From the NCBI RefSeq assembly GCF_000296215.2, contig NZ_CP013949.1:5511501-5575500 (forward strand): a stretch of 64,000 nt of DNA, written 5' to 3'. The notes below the pieces were generated by a model. It saw only the letters and a program-made list of their open reading frames with translations, did not search any database and was not told the DNA's origin. This document shows, piece after piece, positions 17,061 to 25,290 of this stretch; position 1 is the first letter of the stretch; each line of letters begins with the position of its first letter. Both the position numbers and the translations under genes were made by a program. Origin of the DNA: Bradyrhizobium sp. CCGE-LA001. Lineage in GTDB: Bacteria > Pseudomonadota > Alphaproteobacteria > Rhizobiales > Xanthobacteraceae.

Positions 17061-17074
17061 TTGACCGGCGTCAA
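17061..17074. promoter_or_regulatory. FNR/FixK box 2 in the pat-kinase divergent region
   Basis: TTGAC-CGGC-GTCAA, full consensus and a perfect inverted repeat. Its centre is 87 bp upstream of the kinase ATG at 17155, giving a ~46-nt leader if it activates from -41.5. Confidence 0.75.
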
Positions 17075-17154
17075 GGACTGGCCGCGATCTCGCTTTAGGA
17101 ATTAACTGCGTTGCGGACCCGCTCCGCTTCAACGCATCTGGATGTGCAGCAGGA

Positions 17155-18699
17155 ATGACGGACGAGTCTGCGACCCAGGATCGGATCTTTGCGGTCCTCA
17201 CCGATCCCGCCGTGCATCCGGGGGTGAGGCGGATCGATACGCACGCAGCCTCCGTGTTTCTCGACGGCGATCGCGCGCTCAAGATCAAGCGGGCCGTGAA
17301 ATTTCCGTTCCTCGACTATTCGACGCTCGACAAGCGCAAGGCAGCCTGCGAGGAGGAGATCAGGATCAACCGGCCGCTGGCGCCGCAGATCTATCACGCC
17401 GTGGTGGCGATCACGGAGGAGCCGGATGGGTCGGTGCAGATCGACGGGCCCGGCCGGCCGATCGAATATGCGGTCTCCATGTCGCGCTTCGACGAAAGCC
17501 AGACGCTGGATCATCTGGCCAATGCCGGCCCGCTGGATGAGGCTCTCGCGTTGGCTACCGCCGACGCGATCATAGCCGCGCATGCGGCGGCAGAGCGCGC
17601 CGAAGGCAAGGCGTGGATATTCGCCATCCCCGGCCTGATCGACGGCAACAGCAAAGGCCTGGGAACCGGCAATCGCTTGGACGCTGATGAAATCGCGCAG
17701 CTTGCCGAGGCTTCGCACGTGATGTTCCAGCGCCTCCGGCCGGTGCTTGAAGAGCGCAGCCGCCAGGGCTTCGTGCGCCGCTGCCACGGCGACCTGCATC
17801 TTGCCAACATCGTGTCGATCGGCGGGCGGCCGGTGCTGTTCGATGCCATCGAATTCGATCCCCAAATAGCAACTGTCGACGTTCTCTACGATCTCGCATT
17901 CACGCTGATGGACTTGTTGCGCCACGATCAGGCACGCGCGGCCAACATCGTCCTGAACAGATATTTCGCCGCGACGCCGCCCGACAATCTCGATGCGCTC
18001 TCCACCCTGCCGCTTTTCATGTCGATCCGGGCGGCGATCCGCGCGCAAGTTGCACTGGCACGTCTGAAGCCGCCAGGTTCTGAAGATACCGACATCCTCG
18101 GGGATGCACGGCGCTATTTCGGCCTCGCCCGCATGCTGATCCGTCCTCCCGCTCCACGGCTGATCGCCGTCGGCGGACTGTCCGGCACTGGAAAGACGGT
18201 TTTGGCGCGCGCGCTCGCGCCAAGCGTCGCGCCACAGCCGGGCGCAATCGTGCTGCGCAGCGACGTCATTCGCAAGCAGATGTTCGGGCTCGAGGACACG
18301 CAGCGGCTGCCGCCATCCGCATACACGCCTGATGTCACGGCCCGCGTTTATGACACCTTGGCCCGGCAGGCCCGGCGGGTGCTGGCGCAAGGTCATTCGG
18401 TGATCATCGACGGCGTATTCGCCCGCGAGGAGGAACGAGAGGCGATCACTGCGATGGCGCGCGAATGCAACGTGCCGTTGAACGGCCTATTCCTGGTTGC
18501 GGACCTCGCAACCCGGCAGGCGCGGATCGGAAGCCGCCGGGGGGATGCATCCGACGCCACGCAAGAGGTTGCCGCGCAGCAGGAGCACTATAATATCGGC
18601 CGTGTCGGTTGGGCGAGCATCGATGCATCCGGGGCGCCAGAGCGGACGCTTCAGAGCTGCCGGGATGCAATTGCTGAGGGCATAAGGCAATCTGATTGA
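17155..18699 (+). CDS. Bifunctional APH-like phosphotransferase / AAA-type kinase
   Basis: 514 aa. Residues 30-300 have the aminoglycoside-phosphotransferase fold: the Brenner motif RRCHGDLHLANIV, then the metal-binding segment LFDAIEFDP. Residues 335-500 are a P-loop kinase domain with Walker A GLSGTGKT and a later IIDGVFAREEER. Both domains recur together in alphaproteobacterial proteins of unknown substrate, often in oxygen- or stress-regulated loci. The promoter has an FNR box and the stop overlaps the start region of the CHAD gene. It is not likely to be an antibiotic-resistance enzyme. Confidence 0.85.
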   Translation: MTDESATQDRIFAVLTDPAVHPGVRRIDTHAASVFLDGDRALKIKRAVKFPFLDYSTLDKRKAACEEEIRINRPLAPQIYHAVVAITEEPDGSVQIDGPGRPIEYAVSMSRFDESQTLDHLANAGPLDEALALATADAIIAAHAAAERAEGKAWIFAIPGLIDGNSKGLGTGNRLDADEIAQLAEASHVMFQRLRPVLEERSRQGFVRRCHGDLHLANIVSIGGRPVLFDAIEFDPQIATVDVLYDLAFTLMDLLRHDQARAANIVLNRYFAATPPDNLDALSTLPLFMSIRAAIRAQVALARLKPPGSEDTDILGDARRYFGLARMLIRPPAPRLIAVGGLSGTGKTVLARALAPSVAPQPGAIVLRSDVIRKQMFGLEDTQRLPPSAYTPDVTARVYDTLARQARRVLAQGHSVIIDGVFAREEEREAITAMARECNVPLNGLFLVADLATRQARIGSRRGDASDATQEVAAQQEHYNIGRVGWASIDASGAPERTLQSCRDAIAEGIRQSD

Positions 18700-18710
18700 C
18701 GCGGGCAAGG

Positions 18711-19682
18711 ATGGCGCGACCCAGCACGACCTCGACGGCCGCACGCGCCATGCCGACGACGCGGCGTAGCGCCCTCCCCGGCCGCCTCAGTCCCGGCATG
18801 GCCTGCGACACGGCGTTCCGGATCATCGCCCGCCGTCATTTCGATGCCGTGCTCGCCCAACACGACGGCACATGCCGCGGCGATCCCGACGCGCTGCACC
18901 AGATCCGGATCGCGCTGACGCATCTTCGCACCGCCATCCGATTTTTCTCGCCGATGGTCGACGACCCGCAGCGGCCGCATGTCTGGGCCGAACTGAAATG
19001 GCTCAACAGTCAGCTTGGCATGGTGCGGGATCTCGACGTGGCGATCGAGCGTGTCGTCGCCGAAAGCGGTGACGAACTCGCCGTGATCGCCGAGCTCCAG
19101 CACTGGGACGAGAAGCGTGCCGAGAGCCATCGCCTGCTGGCGCGCGCGCTGCAATCGGCGCGCTATCGCCGCTTGGTCGAGCAGACCTCGGCCTGGATCG
19201 AGAGCGGCTCATGGTCGACCCGCCGCAGCAAGGAAGCCATCCGACTGCGCCGCTGCTCGCTCGCCGACCACGCGACCGAGCGGCTGACGGCGTGGGAAAA
19301 GACCCTGCTCGAGAAAGCCCGGAAACTGAGCAAGCTCGACGTCGAGAAACGGCACAAGCTGCGGCTCCTCAACAAGCGAATGACCTATTCGGTCGAATCG
19401 CTAGCGGATCTGTTCGCCGATGGGTCGGCGACGAAGCAGAAGTCGATTCTCAAGCAATTGCGCAAGGCACAGAAATCCCTCGGGCAGTTGAACGACGATG
19501 CGCGCGGGCAGGCGCTTGCGGCATCGCTGAACGGCGCCGGCCCGGAAGCCGGCATTCGCTTCCACGACCGCAAGCGGGAAAAGAAGCTGCTGCGAAAAGC
19601 GTCAGCGGCCTACCGGAAGCTGGACAAGTCCAAGCCGTTCCGCTCCTCGGACCTCGCGCCGAACCCGGAGCCTGAGGATTAG
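18711..19682 (+). CDS. CHAD domain protein
   Basis: About 323 aa from the ATG at 18711. A TTG at 18696 overlaps the upstream stop (TTGA) and is an alternative start. The body is a CHAD domain, an all-helical fold rich in Arg, Lys and His. Landmarks are DALHQIRIALTHLRTAIRFF near residue 65, an LGMVRDLDV helix turn, and the second His/Lys-rich half KRHKLRLLNKRMTYSVE. CHAD domains bind inorganic polyphosphate. No CYTH domain is attached. It is co-transcribed with the APH/AAA kinase, so a phosphate or polyphosphate link is possible (inference). Confidence 0.88.
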   Translation: MARPSTTSTAARAMPTTRRSALPGRLSPGMACDTAFRIIARRHFDAVLAQHDGTCRGDPDALHQIRIALTHLRTAIRFFSPMVDDPQRPHVWAELKWLNSQLGMVRDLDVAIERVVAESGDELAVIAELQHWDEKRAESHRLLARALQSARYRRLVEQTSAWIESGSWSTRRSKEAIRLRRCSLADHATERLTAWEKTLLEKARKLSKLDVEKRHKLRLLNKRMTYSVESLADLFADGSATKQKSILKQLRKAQKSLGQLNDDARGQALAASLNGAGPEAGIRFHDRKREKKLLRKASAAYRKLDKSKPFRSSDLAPNPEPED

Positions 19683-19696
19683 GTGCTCGCCCCCGC

Positions 19697-19710
19697 TTGA
19701 CTTGCGTCAA
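19697..19710. promoter_or_regulatory. FNR/FixK box upstream of CBS-BON gene
   Basis: TTGAC-TTGC-GTCAA, full consensus. Its centre is 73 bp upstream of the ATG at 19777, consistent with activation from -41.5 and a ~33-nt leader. Confidence 0.75.
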
Positions 19711-19776
19711 ATCCAGCCTCTCCCGATGATCTAAGCTTCGCACATCGATATCAGTGTGAACTCGCGGAGCTTCCCG

Positions 19777-20505
19777 ATGCGCGCCCATCAGATCATGACC
19801 CGATCGGTCATCTCGGTTACTCCTGACACCAGCATCGTCGAGGCCGCGAACATCATGCTGAAGCGGCATGTCAGCGGCCTCACGGTCGTGGACGAGACCG
19901 GCAGGCTAGTCGGCATTGTCTCGGAAGGGGATTTCATCCGCCGCAGCGAAATCGGCACCGGACGTAAGCGCGGACGGTGGCTGAGATTCATCCTCGGTCC
20001 GGGCAAATCGGCCAGCGACTTCGTCCACGAGCACGGCCGCAGGGTCTCGGAAGTGATGACGGAATCGGTCGTGACCATCACCGAGGACACGGCGCTCGCC
20101 GAGATCGTCGATCTCATGGAACGCAATAACGTCAAGCGGCTGCCGGTGGTGCGCGGCGACAAGGTCGTCGGGATCGTCTCACGCGCCAATCTGCTACAGG
20201 CGGTGGCGGGGCTCGCCCGCGAGGTGCCGGACCCGACGGCGGACGACGATCACATTCGCAGCCGCATCATCGAAACCATGGAGAAGAACGATTGGTGCCC
20301 GTTCGGGCTGAACGTCATCGTCCGCGACGGCATCGTTCACCTCAGCGGCGTCATCACCGAGGAGCGCACGCGGCAGGCCGCGGTCGTCGCCGCGGAGAAC
20401 GTTGCGGGCGTGAAGAAGGTGCACGACCATCTCTGCTGGGTCGACACCATATCGGGCGTCTATCTCAACTCGCCCGAGGACGACAGGCTTGCCAAAGCGG
20501 GCTAA
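19777..20505 (+). CDS. CBS-domain pair protein with C-terminal BON domain
   Basis: 242 aa from the ATG at 19777 (GGAG upstream); a GTG 7 codons earlier is less likely. Two CBS motifs are seen: MTRSVISVTPDTSIVEAANIM with LVGIVSEGDFIRR, and MTESVVTITEDTALAEIVDLM with VVGIVSRANLL. Residues 175-240 form a BON domain (IVRDGIVHLSGVITEERTRQAA). CBS pairs bind adenine nucleotides and BON domains associate with membranes or lipid. It is preceded by a perfect FNR box and probably belongs to the microaerobic regulon. Confidence 0.88.
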   Translation: MRAHQIMTRSVISVTPDTSIVEAANIMLKRHVSGLTVVDETGRLVGIVSEGDFIRRSEIGTGRKRGRWLRFILGPGKSASDFVHEHGRRVSEVMTESVVTITEDTALAEIVDLMERNNVKRLPVVRGDKVVGIVSRANLLQAVAGLAREVPDPTADDDHIRSRIIETMEKNDWCPFGLNVIVRDGIVHLSGVITEERTRQAAVVAAENVAGVKKVHDHLCWVDTISGVYLNSPEDDRLAKAG

Positions 20506-20532
20506 CCAGCGCGACCCGATCGCGAGCCGGGC

Positions 20533-20997
20533 TCAGCGAGGAATGACGGCGGTGGCCTCGATTTCGACGCGCGCCGCCTTCTCGACCAGCCGGACGACCT
20601 GAACCAGCGCCATCGCGGGATAGTGCGCGCCGAAGATGTCGCGATAGATCCTGCCCAGCTCCTTCAGATTGGCCAGGTACTCGTCCATGTCGACGACGTA
20701 CCAGGTCAGGCGCACTAGGTGTTCGGGTCGCGCGTCGGCCTCGGCCAAGATCGCTGCGATGTTAGCCAAGGTCTGGCGCACCTGCGCGACGAAGCCGTCC
20801 GCGAGACGCTCTTCGGCATCCCAGCCGATCACCCCGCCCGTGACGACGATGCGTCCCTCGGCCGCCATGCCATTGGCATAGCCCTTCGGCAGCGGCCAGC
20901 CGGACGGCTGCAGGACCTGCGCCTTCGGACGGGTTTCGTGCTCGGCTGCCGCCGGCAGCACCGCGAGCTGCGGACCTTTGGGCGTTGTCACGGACAA
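20533..20997 (-). CDS. RidA (YjgF) family enamine/imine deaminase
   Basis: 154 aa. The RidA core shows GYANGMAAEGRIVVTGGVIGW, a VRQTLANIAAILAEADARPE helix and the C-terminal VRLVEKAARVEIEATAVIPR, where the conserved Arg before the strand normally binds the carboxylate and Glu acts in catalysis. It is 15 bp downstream of the aryl-CoA ligase gene. In this pathway the ring-reduction product of 2-aminobenzoyl-CoA is an enamine-type compound, so a RidA-like hydrolysis to a ketone plus ammonia would fit (inference). Confidence 0.88.
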   Translation of the reverse strand: MSVTTPKGPQLAVLPAAAEHETRPKAQVLQPSGWPLPKGYANGMAAEGRIVVTGGVIGWDAEERLADGFVAQVRQTLANIAAILAEADARPEHLVRLTWYVVDMDEYLANLKELGRIYRDIFGAHYPAMALVQVVRLVEKAARVEIEATAVIPR

Positions 20998-21012
20998 TTC
21001 TCTATCCTTCTC

Positions 21013-22704
21013 TCATTCCGCCGCGACGCCTGAGGACGTCGCTGCGGCCTGCGCCAGCTGACGCAGGGCAAATCGTTTCAACTTGCCGGTCTCGGTCTTG
21101 GGCAATTGCGTCACGAACTCGATCGCACGCGGATATTTGTACGGCGCGATCTCGCGTTTGACATGCTCCTGCAACTCGGCGACGAGTTGCGCATCGGTCG
21201 TCACGCCGGGGGCGGCAATCACATACGCCTTCACGATCATGCCGCGGGCCTCGTCCGGGGCACCGACCACACCGCATTCGACGACCGCGGGATGGGTGAG
21301 CAGCGCCGCCTCGACATCGGTCCCCGCGATGTTGTAGCCAGCCGACACGATCATGTCGTCGGAACGCGACTGGTACCAGAAATACCCATCGGCATCCATC
21401 AGGTAGGTGTCGCCAGTGATGTTCCAGCCGTTCTGGACGTATTTCCGCTGCCGCTCGTCGGCGAGATAACGGCAGCCGGTCGGCCCGCGCACGGCCAGGC
21501 GGCCCATCGTGCCCGGAGGCACGTCGTGGCCCTCATCATCGACGATCTTGGCCTCATAGCCCGGCACCGGCTTGCCGGTCGCGCCGGGCCGGATCTCGTC
21601 TTCGGTCGCGCTGATGAAGATGTGCAGCAGCTCGGTCGAGCCGATGCCGTCCATCAGCTTGATGCCGGTGGCCTTGAGCCAGGCGTCGAATGTCGGCTTG
21701 GGCAGCGTCTCGCCCGCGGAAACGCATTTGCGCAGCGAAGAGATGTCGCGGCCGGCGAGCTTGCCGAGCATGGCCCGGTACGCGGTCGGGGCCGTGAAGC
21801 AGACCGTGGCCTTGTACTGCTCGATCGCATTGAGAATGTCGTCTGGCGTCGTCTTCTCCAGCACCACGAAGGATGCGCCGATATGCATCGGAAACAATAC
21901 GCCGCCAAAACCGAAGGTGAAGGCAAGCGGTGCCGAGCCGACGAAGCGATCATTCTGCTCGGCGCGCAGGATGTTGCGCGCATAGCCGTCGCACACCGCC
22001 AGCATGTCCCGGTGGAAATGCATGGTGCCCTTGGGATCGCCCGTTGTGCCCGAGGTGAAGGCGATCAGGCAGACGTCTTCCGACGCGGTGTCGACAGCCC
22101 TGAACTCCGGGCTCGCATCCGCGATCAGCGCTTCGAGCGAATCCGGGGTGCCATTGCCCCAATACACCACATGCTTGAGGCCGGACGCTGCGGCTTTCGC
22201 CTTCTCCATCTCCTCGGAGAGCTTCCCGTCGCACAGTGCGAGCGTGATCTCCGCCTTCTGGATCGGATAGGACAATTCCTTGGCGCGCAGCAGCGGCATG
22301 GTGGCGACGACGATGCCGCCGGCCTTGATGACGGCGAGATAGGTCGCGACCATCATCGGGTTATTGGCCGAGCGCAGCAGCACACGCCCGCCGGTGACAA
22401 GCCCCAGCTTGTCGACGAGCACGTTGGCGATGCGGTTCACCAGCGCCTGCAGCTCGCGATAGGTGTAGCCGACCGCAGGACTGATGACGCAGGGCGCATC
22501 GCCGTGGCCCTGCTCGACCCACCGATCGAGGAAATAGCTGACGCAGTTCAATCGCGATGGATAGCGCAGCTCCGGCCGCGTGAAGATGAATTCGGGCCAG
22601 AGCTCGCGCGGCGGCAGATGTTGCCGCGCAAACGTATCGGTATGGGCCGATGCAGCATTGCCGTCACACGAGCCCGACACTTGAACCTTGGCGGCGTTGG
22701 CCAT
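21013..22704 (-). CDS. abmG: 2-aminobenzoate-CoA ligase (benzoate-CoA ligase family)
   Basis: 563 aa, an AMP-forming acyl-CoA synthetase. The P-loop is FTSGTTGDPKG, the adenine motif is DGIGSTE, the ATP ribose motif is TGDTYLMDADGYFWY, and the C-terminal catalytic Lys is in PKTETGKLKRF. The N-terminal PPRELWPEFIF and YPSRLNCVSYFLDRWVEQG segments are typical of the benzoate/2-aminobenzoate ligase group. It activates anthranilate to 2-aminobenzoyl-CoA for the monooxygenase/reductase at 26593. Its promoter carries a MarR-type site (22756-22769). Confidence 0.85.
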   Translation of the reverse strand: MANAAKVQVSGSCDGNAASAHTDTFARQHLPPRELWPEFIFTRPELRYPSRLNCVSYFLDRWVEQGHGDAPCVISPAVGYTYRELQALVNRIANVLVDKLGLVTGGRVLLRSANNPMMVATYLAVIKAGGIVVATMPLLRAKELSYPIQKAEITLALCDGKLSEEMEKAKAAASGLKHVVYWGNGTPDSLEALIADASPEFRAVDTASEDVCLIAFTSGTTGDPKGTMHFHRDMLAVCDGYARNILRAEQNDRFVGSAPLAFTFGFGGVLFPMHIGASFVVLEKTTPDDILNAIEQYKATVCFTAPTAYRAMLGKLAGRDISSLRKCVSAGETLPKPTFDAWLKATGIKLMDGIGSTELLHIFISATEDEIRPGATGKPVPGYEAKIVDDEGHDVPPGTMGRLAVRGPTGCRYLADERQRKYVQNGWNITGDTYLMDADGYFWYQSRSDDMIVSAGYNIAGTDVEAALLTHPAVVECGVVGAPDEARGMIVKAYVIAAPGVTTDAQLVAELQEHVKREIAPYKYPRAIEFVTQLPKTETGKLKRFALRQLAQAAATSSGVAAE

Positions 22705-22755
22705 CGCACGCTCCTTTCAGCATGGATTGCACCCGGCAGCACGATCTGGAAAACA

Positions 22756-22769
22756 TTTTAGGCTTAAAA
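22756..22769. promoter_or_regulatory. MarR-regulon element 1 (aryl-CoA ligase promoter)
   Basis: TTTTAGGCTTAAAA, the exact reverse complement of the element at 28980-28993. It lies 52 bp upstream of the ligase start. Confidence 0.6.
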
Positions 22770-22851
22770 CAATTTGGCGCAATAGGGGATTTTGGGCATG
22801 GCGTGCTTTTTCATGCGGCAATGGGGCTGAGGTGGCCTGTCGCCCGCGCGG

Positions 22852-23370
22852 CTACGGCCGGCGGCGGGCGGCCGATTTCTGAGCCGACGCCTTGGTCTTG
22901 GCCAGGAGCCGCATCAATTCGCGCACATCCTTCGGCGTCAGGTCGGCGAAGAGATCGGCGATCCAGGTTTCGTGTTCCGCAGCCATCCTGCGAAACTCGG
23001 CACGCCCGAGTTTCGTGAGGCGGATCACCTGGACCCGGCGGTCGGTCTCCGAGGTGCGCCGGTCGAGATGACCGGATTCCACGAGACGCTCGACGAGGCC
23101 GGTGACATTGCCGTTCGACACCATCATGCGCTTGGAGACATCGGACAGCGTCATGCCGTCAGGTGCCTTGTCGAGCTGTGCCATCAGGTCGAACCGGGGC
23201 AATGTGACGTCGAACCGCTGCCGCAGCCGGCCGCGAACCTCGCCCTCGATCAGGGTCGTGCAGGTCAGGAGTCGCAGCCACAGCCGAAGCTCTTCGGCAT
23301 GGTCCTCTGGCGTTTCGACGGCCTTGGTCTCGGAATCGAGCATGTTGATGCAGTCACTCACGGCCGGCAT
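22852..23370 (-). CDS. MarR family transcriptional regulator of the aryl-CoA cluster
   Basis: About 172 aa from the ATG at 23370; starts at 23382 or 23343 are also possible. The winged helix reads MTLSDVSKRMMVSNGNVTGL, with the recognition helix SNGNVTGLVERLVESG and the wing RRTSETDRRVQVIRLT. The C-terminal helix forms the dimer arm. It is embedded between the ligase and the substrate-binding protein genes and has an element 26 bp upstream of its own start. MarR-type repressors of CoA-dependent aromatic pathways are often relieved by the aryl-CoA, here probably 2-aminobenzoyl-CoA (inference). Confidence 0.87.
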   Translation of the reverse strand: MPAVSDCINMLDSETKAVETPEDHAEELRLWLRLLTCTTLIEGEVRGRLRQRFDVTLPRFDLMAQLDKAPDGMTLSDVSKRMMVSNGNVTGLVERLVESGHLDRRTSETDRRVQVIRLTKLGRAEFRRMAAEHETWIADLFADLTPKDVRELMRLLAKTKASAQKSAARRRP

Positions 23371-23395
23371 TCGCGCCCGCACGGATTCCCCAACG

Positions 23396-23409
23396 TTTTG
23401 AGCTTCAAA
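23396..23409. promoter_or_regulatory. MarR-regulon element 2 (marR promoter)
   Basis: TTTTGAGCTTCAAA, with 4 differences from the 22756 site and a conserved flank of A/T. It lies just upstream of the MarR gene. Confidence 0.5.
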
Positions 23410-23464
23410 TAAATCGGAGCCGGCCGCAAGTCCAAAGCTGCAACAATCGACCGCATGCCGATTT

Positions 23465-23478
23465 CTTTAGGCTTCAAA
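23465..23478. promoter_or_regulatory. MarR-regulon element 3 (substrate-binding protein promoter)
   Basis: CTTTAGGCTTCAAA followed by TAATTGGCGC; the same downstream AATTtGGCGC appears after element 1. It lies about 143 bp upstream of the substrate-binding protein start at 23621. Confidence 0.5.
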
Positions 23479-23620
23479 TAATTGGCGCGGTGCTTGCATG
23501 CGCCGCTGCCCGCAGATGCGATGTCTTGAGCGCGGCTTGCCGCGGCGGTCATCATCGGCATAAGCTTGGATTGCAGTACGGGGCTTGCAGCGCAAGCCGT
23601 TCGTCACGAGGGGACAGATC

Positions 23621-24796
23621 ATGAAGACGCAAATGACCTTCGCCGCAGCCGCCATGCTGCTCGGCACCGCGATGAGCCCTGTCTTCGCTCAGGAGAAGAT
23701 CAAGCTCGGCGTGGTCGTGACCCTGTCGGGACCTGCCGCTGCGCTGGGCCAGCAAGTGCGCGACGGCTTCGCACTCGCGGTGAAGGATCTCGGCGGCAAG
23801 ATGGGCGGCCGCGATGTCGAGGTGATCGTCGCGGACGACGAACTGAAACCGGACGCGGCGGTAACCAAGGTCAAGGGCCTGCTCGAGCGCGACAAGGTCG
23901 ACGTCGTGGTCGGCCCGATCTTCTCCAACATCCTGCAGGCGATCCACAGGCCGATCACGGAATCGAAGACCTTCCTGATCAGCCCCAATGCCGGTCCGTC
24001 GACCTTTGCCGGCAAGGACTGCAACCCGTTCTTCTATGTGACGTCGTATCAAAACGACCAGGTGCACGAGATCCTCGGCAAGGTCGCGCAGGATCGCGGC
24101 TACAAGCGCATGTACCTGATGGTCCCGAACTATCAAGCCGGCAAGGATTCGGTGGCGGGCTTCAAGCTCGACTACAAGGGCGAGATCGTCGAGGAATCCT
24201 ACATGCCGCTGAACACGCTGGACTTCCAGCCGGAGCTGTCCAAGATCTCCTCGCAGAAGCCCGATGCGTTGTTCACGTTCATGCCCGGCGGCCTCGGCGT
24301 CAATCTCGTCAAGCAATACCGGCAGGCGGGCCTTGCCGACACCATCCCGGTGCTCTCGGCTTTCACGGTGGATGAATCCACCTTGCCGGCTCAGCAGGAC
24401 GCCGCGGTCGGCATGTTCGGCGGCGCGAACTGGGCGCCCAATCTCGACAATCCGCAGAACAAGAAGTTCGTTGCCGCCTATGAGGCCGCCTATAACAGCG
24501 TGCCCGGCACCTACGCCTTCCAGGCCTATGACGCCGCGATGCTGATCGACAGCGCGGTCAAGGCGGTGAAGGGTGATCTGTCGAACAAGGACGCTGTTCG
24601 CGCCGCCCTCAAGAAAGCCGACTTCACTTCGCTGCGCGGCGCGTTCAAGTTCAACACCAACGGTTATCCGATTCAGGATTTCTACCTGACCAAGGTTGCC
24701 AAGCGACCGGACGGCAAGTTCCAGACCGAGATCGTGCAGAAGGTGTTCGAAAATTACGGCGACCGTTATGCCAAGGATTGCAAGGCGGCGAACTAA
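23621..24796 (+). CDS. ABC transporter substrate-binding protein, LivK/branched-chain amino acid type
   Basis: 391 aa from the ATG at 23621, chosen because GAGGGGA lies just upstream and a signal peptide follows (MKTQMTF, hydrophobic core, cleavage near FAQ-EK). The mature part has the type I periplasmic fold: KLGVVVTLSGPAAALGQQVRDGF, then a YQNDQVHEILGKVAQDRG hinge region. In aromatic loci such proteins bind aromatic acids rather than leucine. No cognate permease or ATPase is in the window, so it must share components encoded elsewhere. It probably takes up anthranilate or a related acid. Confidence 0.88.
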   Translation: MKTQMTFAAAAMLLGTAMSPVFAQEKIKLGVVVTLSGPAAALGQQVRDGFALAVKDLGGKMGGRDVEVIVADDELKPDAAVTKVKGLLERDKVDVVVGPIFSNILQAIHRPITESKTFLISPNAGPSTFAGKDCNPFFYVTSYQNDQVHEILGKVAQDRGYKRMYLMVPNYQAGKDSVAGFKLDYKGEIVEESYMPLNTLDFQPELSKISSQKPDALFTFMPGGLGVNLVKQYRQAGLADTIPVLSAFTVDESTLPAQQDAAVGMFGGANWAPNLDNPQNKKFVAAYEAAYNSVPGTYAFQAYDAAMLIDSAVKAVKGDLSNKDAVRAALKKADFTSLRGAFKFNTNGYPIQDFYLTKVAKRPDGKFQTEIVQKVFENYGDRYAKDCKAAN

Positions 24797-24825
24797 GCCG
24801 AGCGTCGCGTCAAGGGAGGACTTCA

Positions 24826-25281
24826 ATGAGCAGCGAAATCACCGGCATCACCCGGGCGAATGAGGGGATCCAGGGCATTTCCTGGAACATCCTCGGCCAG
24901 ACCTATGTGCCGAAAAGCAAGACGGAGCACAGCTTCTCCTGGCATGCGACACTGCCGCCGGGCACCTTCGTGCCGCCGCACATCCATCCCGACCAGGACG
25001 AGTATCTCTACATGCTGGAGGGTAAGCTCGACTTCATGCTCGGCAATTCGGAATCGCAGGCAACCGCGGGCGATCTGATCCGGCTCGGCATGGGCGTGCC
25101 GCACGGCATCTTCAACAAGTCGGAACAGACCGCCAAAGTGCTGTTCTGGGTGTCGCCGACCAAAAAGCTGTTCGACCTGTTCTGGGGCCTTCACAACATG
25201 AAGGAACAGAAGCCAGAGGACGTGGTGGCGATGGCCGCCGAGTTCAACATCCACTTCCTGCCGCCGCCACCCGGCGGCTAG
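24826..25281 (+). CDS. Cupin domain protein
   Basis: 151 aa from the ATG at 24826 with GGGAGGA upstream. A single cupin barrel holds PPHIHPDQDEYLYMLEGKL (motif 1: two His, Glu) and a second motif GVPHGIFNKSEQTAK with His. The metal ligands (His, His, Glu, His) are therefore present. It is 29 bp downstream of the substrate-binding protein gene, in the same transcript. It may be a small dioxygenase or isomerase; the substrate is not readable. Confidence 0.85.
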   Translation: MSSEITGITRANEGIQGISWNILGQTYVPKSKTEHSFSWHATLPPGTFVPPHIHPDQDEYLYMLEGKLDFMLGNSESQATAGDLIRLGMGVPHGIFNKSEQTAKVLFWVSPTKKLFDLFWGLHNMKEQKPEDVVAMAAEFNIHFLPPPPGG

Positions 25282-25290
25282 CGTCGCGCG

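Noticed and set aside
17155..18699. Antibiotic (aminoglycoside) resistance gene
   Set aside because: Only the fold is shared; the fused P-loop kinase domain and the CHAD neighbour mark a housekeeping-type alphaproteobacterial family.
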